From positions 1 to 17,204 of the forward strand of contig JBAXSZ010000036.1 in the NCBI GenBank assembly GCA_037130455.1: a stretch of DNA of 17,204 nucleotides, in the 5' to 3' direction. A program made the translations under genes and the position numbers. Each line of letters opens with the position of its first letter. Position 1 is the stretch's first letter. The notes below the pieces were generated by a model. That model was not told the DNA's origin, ran no database searches, and worked only from the letters and a program-made list of their open reading frames with translations. This document shows, in pieces, positions 14,628 through 17,204 of this stretch. This DNA comes from CAIMZW01 sp037130455. GTDB lineage: Bacteria > Actinomycetota > Actinomycetes > Nanopelagicales > Nanopelagicaceae.

Positions 14628-16685
14628 ATGCGTAAAACCTTGGCGATCACACTCCTAGCTTGCTTAACGATCGGTTCTTCATTTTCATATGCCAGCACCG
14701 CGAAACCTGTAGCGGGAGGAAAGTGCCCGAAAGCCAGCACCACTAGCGTTTTTGGTGGTAAAAGGTTTACCTGTATAAAAGTCGGTAAGAAATTGATTTG
14801 GGACCATGGTGTCTTGATCGGCAAGACTTCTTCGAAACCAAATGGAAGCACGGTGCCAGTGACACCAGTTGCCACGCCCGCTCATACTGATTTGGCAACA
14901 CCCTCACCAGTATCCACTTCCACGCCAACTCCCACACCCTCCCCAGTATCCACTTCCACGCCAACTCCCACGCCAACTCCCACTCCCACTCCCACTCCCA
15001 CTCCCACGCCCACTCCCACTCCCACTCCCACGCCCACTCCCACTCCCACTCAGACAGTTTCAGAAATACCTGGAATTAACTCGGTGACGAAATCAGAGCC
15101 AATAGCTTTTTCGCATTCCATTGTTGCCACGGATAAATCAAAAGGGGCTGCAGTGATTGTTCCACCCGCGGTACTAACTCCCGAGCCCATAGCTGCGAAC
15201 CTAAAACTCTGGCTTTCAGATCCACGGGACGTTAAGTCAGGATTATCCGGTGGTGGAATCTTTTATTGGAACGCCACACAAAATTTTCCATTTGTTCCGG
15301 CCAATAACGATGGCAGCATTTATTTAGTCGTACCTGCGGGCGAATATTCAATTGATTCTGTGGAAGGTCCGGGGCTAGCCAACATAATGTCAAGACATAG
15401 GTACGCGATGACAGTAAGCGCTTCTGGTGTGGTAACCATTCAGGATCTTGTGGCCGATAACCATGGAGTTTTCGCTATTACAACCGACCTCATCATAAAG
15501 CCCGGATCTGGTGGCGTTGCTGAGATTGCCAGGCTTTGGGAATTAGCAGGAATTCCCGCATCAGCTTTTCAACCAACTTCACCTTGTCAGATTCTTGATT
15601 CCGTCACTGCTGCTAGAAGTTTAAATACCGATCTCTCCGCAGGATTTCCGAAAGTGAGAATCCGCCTTCCCTCTTACGGAAGAATTCGGGCGCTGATTGT
15701 TCCTATTGATTTCACGGACATCCAGGGCAAAGACAATACGGTTACTTATTTCACACCCGTAGCAAACGGGGTTAGAGATTTCTATTATCAACAGTCTTAT
15801 GGTCGACTAGCTTTTGATTTCACGATAATTCCTAATTGGGTACGTGTTCCATTTACTTCCACAAAATATGGGACAGGCGGAAGTGTGGGTGCCGGAGATC
15901 CAAATGGATACCTTAATGAAATAATTTCGCTTACTGACCCTGAGATTGATTACAGTCAATACGACGCAATTTATTACTTGGTTCCAAAGGAAATGCCAAT
16001 GGCGAATATGGGATGGGGACCGGCCATAACTTCTCCCCACATGACTTCAACCGGTGCCATCGTTAACGGAGCCACCGGAGGCGCCGATATGTATCTCAAT
16101 GAAAATAACGGAATCGTTGGTGGGCGTTGGAAGTGGATGGCCCATGAAACTGGCCATGCTTTCGGTCTCTATGATGAAGATTTTCAACACAAATCGCAGT
16201 CATTGGGTTTCTGGGACATCATGGCGATGAGCTGGTCCAATCAGGGAATCGAACTGGTCGCATGGGATCGTTATTTAGAAGGTTGGCTAACAAATGATCA
16301 AATCGGATGCACCTCGAAAGATTCAATAACTTCGGCCGGGTCTTCATTCAAAATTGATCCTTTGGTTCGTCAAAATAGCAATCTAAAGGCGGTTATGGTG
16401 GTTCTCTCTTCTACCAAGATTTTGGTTATGGAGTCTCGAAGAAATGAGAGCCTCGATGTTTTGCCGGCAAATCAGGAAGGTTTGCTCGTCTATACGGTAA
16501 ACACCTCCATCGGACAATTGGGAGGTGGCTATGTCGTTCATCCTCGCAATGGAGCAACCAATAAAACGTCCTACCAAGACGCTGCATTACACGCCGGCGA
16601 TTCCATTAAGGTCGAGGGTGTCAAAATTACGGTTACCGCTGCAAATAGTGATGGAGATACTGTTACGGTCAGCCTTGCAGGCTAA
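14628..16685 (+). CDS. Secreted metzincin-like (M6-type) metalloprotease with Pro-Thr linker
   Basis: A 685-residue exported protein. A signal peptide (MRK, hydrophobic core, SYA-ST near residue 22) leads to a small two-cysteine module (C33, C49; KCPKAS ... FTCIKVGKKLIW). A Pro-Thr/Ser linker (about 80-142) follows, then a beta-rich domain (about 190-300). The peptidase domain holds HETGHAFGLYD (H506, E507, H510, D516), i.e. HExxHxxGxxD, and a Met-turn WDIMAMSW (M532) followed by AWDRYLEGWL, as in immune-inhibitor-A (M6) proteases. A C-terminal beta domain ends in DTVTVSLAG. It should be a zinc endopeptidase outside the membrane; the substrate is unknown. ATG 14628 is chosen because it begins the signal peptide; an upstream in-frame extension to 14535 would bury it. 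Confidence 0.88.
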   Translation: MRKTLAITLLACLTIGSSFSYASTAKPVAGGKCPKASTTSVFGGKRFTCIKVGKKLIWDHGVLIGKTSSKPNGSTVPVTPVATPAHTDLATPSPVSTSTPTPTPSPVSTSTPTPTPTPTPTPTPTPTPTPTPTPTPTPTPTQTVSEIPGINSVTKSEPIAFSHSIVATDKSKGAAVIVPPAVLTPEPIAANLKLWLSDPRDVKSGLSGGGIFYWNATQNFPFVPANNDGSIYLVVPAGEYSIDSVEGPGLANIMSRHRYAMTVSASGVVTIQDLVADNHGVFAITTDLIIKPGSGGVAEIARLWELAGIPASAFQPTSPCQILDSVTAARSLNTDLSAGFPKVRIRLPSYGRIRALIVPIDFTDIQGKDNTVTYFTPVANGVRDFYYQQSYGRLAFDFTIIPNWVRVPFTSTKYGTGGSVGAGDPNGYLNEIISLTDPEIDYSQYDAIYYLVPKEMPMANMGWGPAITSPHMTSTGAIVNGATGGADMYLNENNGIVGGRWKWMAHETGHAFGLYDEDFQHKSQSLGFWDIMAMSWSNQGIELVAWDRYLEGWLTNDQIGCTSKDSITSAGSSFKIDPLVRQNSNLKAVMVVLSSTKILVMESRRNESLDVLPANQEGLLVYTVNTSIGQLGGGYVVHPRNGATNKTSYQDAALHAGDSIKVEGVKITVTAANSDGDTVTVSLAG
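14901..14972 (+). repeat. Tandem 36-bp repeat, two copies
   Basis: Copies at 14901-14936 and 14937-14972 differ at only two positions. Each encodes twelve residues (SPVSTSTPTPTP register) of the protease linker. The high identity suggests a recent duplication. Confidence 0.9.
14967..15050 (+). repeat. CCCACT hexanucleotide microsatellite coding Pro-Thr dipeptides
   Basis: About 14 near-perfect ACTCCC/CCCACT units, interrupted by a few T-to-G changes (CCCACG, at about 15007 and 15031, 24 bases apart). The six-base unit keeps the reading frame, so slippage changes linker length two residues at a time without breaking the protein. Such tracts are hard to assemble; the exact copy number should be treated with caution. 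Confidence 0.92.
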
Positions 16686-16732
16686 ACTTCGGAAAAGTCG
16701 CGATTCTTACACTTAAAGAAATTGGTGTTGAA

Positions 16733-17204
16733 ATGGCAATCCCAACCAGAAGAGTTGGTCCTTATGAAGTTTCCGCAGTTGGATTAGGTTGTTGGCCGCT
16801 TTCGGGAGTTCCTAAGTCAGCTAGTCATATTCTTCAAGACCGCGAAGGCGCAATCGCCGTTATTCAAGCCGCCCTGGATTTTGGGATCACCCTCATAGAT
16901 ACCGCTGATGTGTATGCGCCAACCTGGAATACCTTTGGGCACAATGAACTTCTGATCGCTGAAGCAATTCGTACATGGTCCGGCGATGATGAAGCAAAGG
17001 CAAAAATTGTGGTTGCAACGAAGGGAGGAGTGACACGAGATAAGGGAGTAGATGCCTTTGGAATTGGGGGCCGAAATGCTTCCAAGCATTACCTCTACCG
17101 CGCCGTTGAAGCTTCAGCACTTCGGCTCGGTCTAGATAAAATAAAACTATGGCAACACCATCGCCTGGATCCATCGATTCCTTACGAAACACAATTTGAG
17201 AACG
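16733..17204 (+). CDS. Aldo/keto reductase, 5' part, cut by the window end
   Basis: The first 157 codons are open with no stop to the window edge. The fold is a TIM-barrel NADPH-dependent oxidoreductase: the N-terminal VSAVGLGCWPLSG strand, then the catalytic tetrad positions D56 and Y61 in IDTADVYA, K97 in VVATKGG and a His (H142 or H143) in LWQHHRLDP. GHNELLIAEAI is the usual helix after the tyrosine. An active reductase of sugars, aldehydes or ketones is expected; substrate unknown. The ATG at 16733 lies 47 nt after the metalloprotease stop and has a poor ribosome binding site. The gap shows no clear terminator, so read-through from the protease gene is possible. Confidence 0.9.
   Translation, partial: MAIPTRRVGPYEVSAVGLGCWPLSGVPKSASHILQDREGAIAVIQAALDFGITLIDTADVYAPTWNTFGHNELLIAEAIRTWSGDDEAKAKIVVATKGGVTRDKGVDAFGIGGRNASKHYLYRAVEASALRLGLDKIKLWQHHRLDPSIPYETQFEN

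Noticed and set aside
14901..15050. CRISPR-like repeat array
   Set aside because: No unique spacers; units are 6 or 36 bases, tandem and in frame within a coding sequence.
14869..15087. 72-residue open frame rich in Pro-Leu over the microsatellite
   Set aside because: It is the shifted reading of the CCCACT repeats inside the protease gene; every frame of such a repeat stays open.

Overview
The window looks like chromosomal DNA from a mid-GC actinobacterium, plausibly of the freshwater Nanopelagicales (acI) type. This is inferred from several things: a DUF2127 membrane protein with an actinobacterial-style Cys/His-rich N-terminus, a PIG-V-like mannosyltransferase, a probable leaderless promoter, frequent GTG/TTG starts, and a secreted protein carrying a two-cysteine, lysine-rich module (KCPKAS...FTCIKVGKKLIW) that I associate with small freshwater actinobacteria. 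No phage, transposon or CRISPR sequence was seen.

Left part, minus strand (5-3913): a tRNA-Arg(UCG) lies downstream of a compact five-gene sugar operon. In transcription order the operon encodes a left-handed beta-helix acyltransferase, a BKACE/Kce-type beta-keto acid cleavage enzyme, a DegT-family sugar aminotransferase, a small FdtA/WxcM-like cupin and a GT2 glycosyltransferase. Several genes overlap or are only 3-6 nt apart, and a probable terminator overlaps the last stop codon. Isomerase, aminotransferase and acyltransferase match the FdtABC/QdtABC logic for a 3-acylamino-3,6-dideoxyhexose. The BKACE gene is the unexpected member and suggests a dedicated acyl-CoA donor for the amino sugar.

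Upstream of it, on the same strand (3994-6448), is a two-gene unit: a 14-TM DHA2-type MFS exporter followed by a luciferase-like flavin oxidoreductase. Divergent from this (6644-9029) a secreted NHL-type beta-propeller protein is followed after 13 nt by tryptophanase (tnaA). A DUF2127 membrane protein and a GNAT acetyltransferase follow, divergently arranged.

The minus-strand operon at 10355-12892 encodes an SDR oxidoreductase, an acetoacetate decarboxylase-like protein and an acetamidase/formamidase. It looks catabolic, with an unknown substrate, and seems to be driven by a leaderless promoter that contains an imperfect inverted repeat.

Right part: a PIG-V-like membrane mannosyltransferase (+), a DUF4242 gene that appears broken by a frameshift and a stop (-), a large secreted HExxHxxGxxD metalloprotease with a Pro-Thr microsatellite linker (+), and the first 157 codons of an aldo/keto reductase cut by the window end (+). 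No gene-free stretch exceeds 300 bases. The longest are 6449-6643 (divergent promoter region) and about 14453-14627 (AT-rich, no convincing element).
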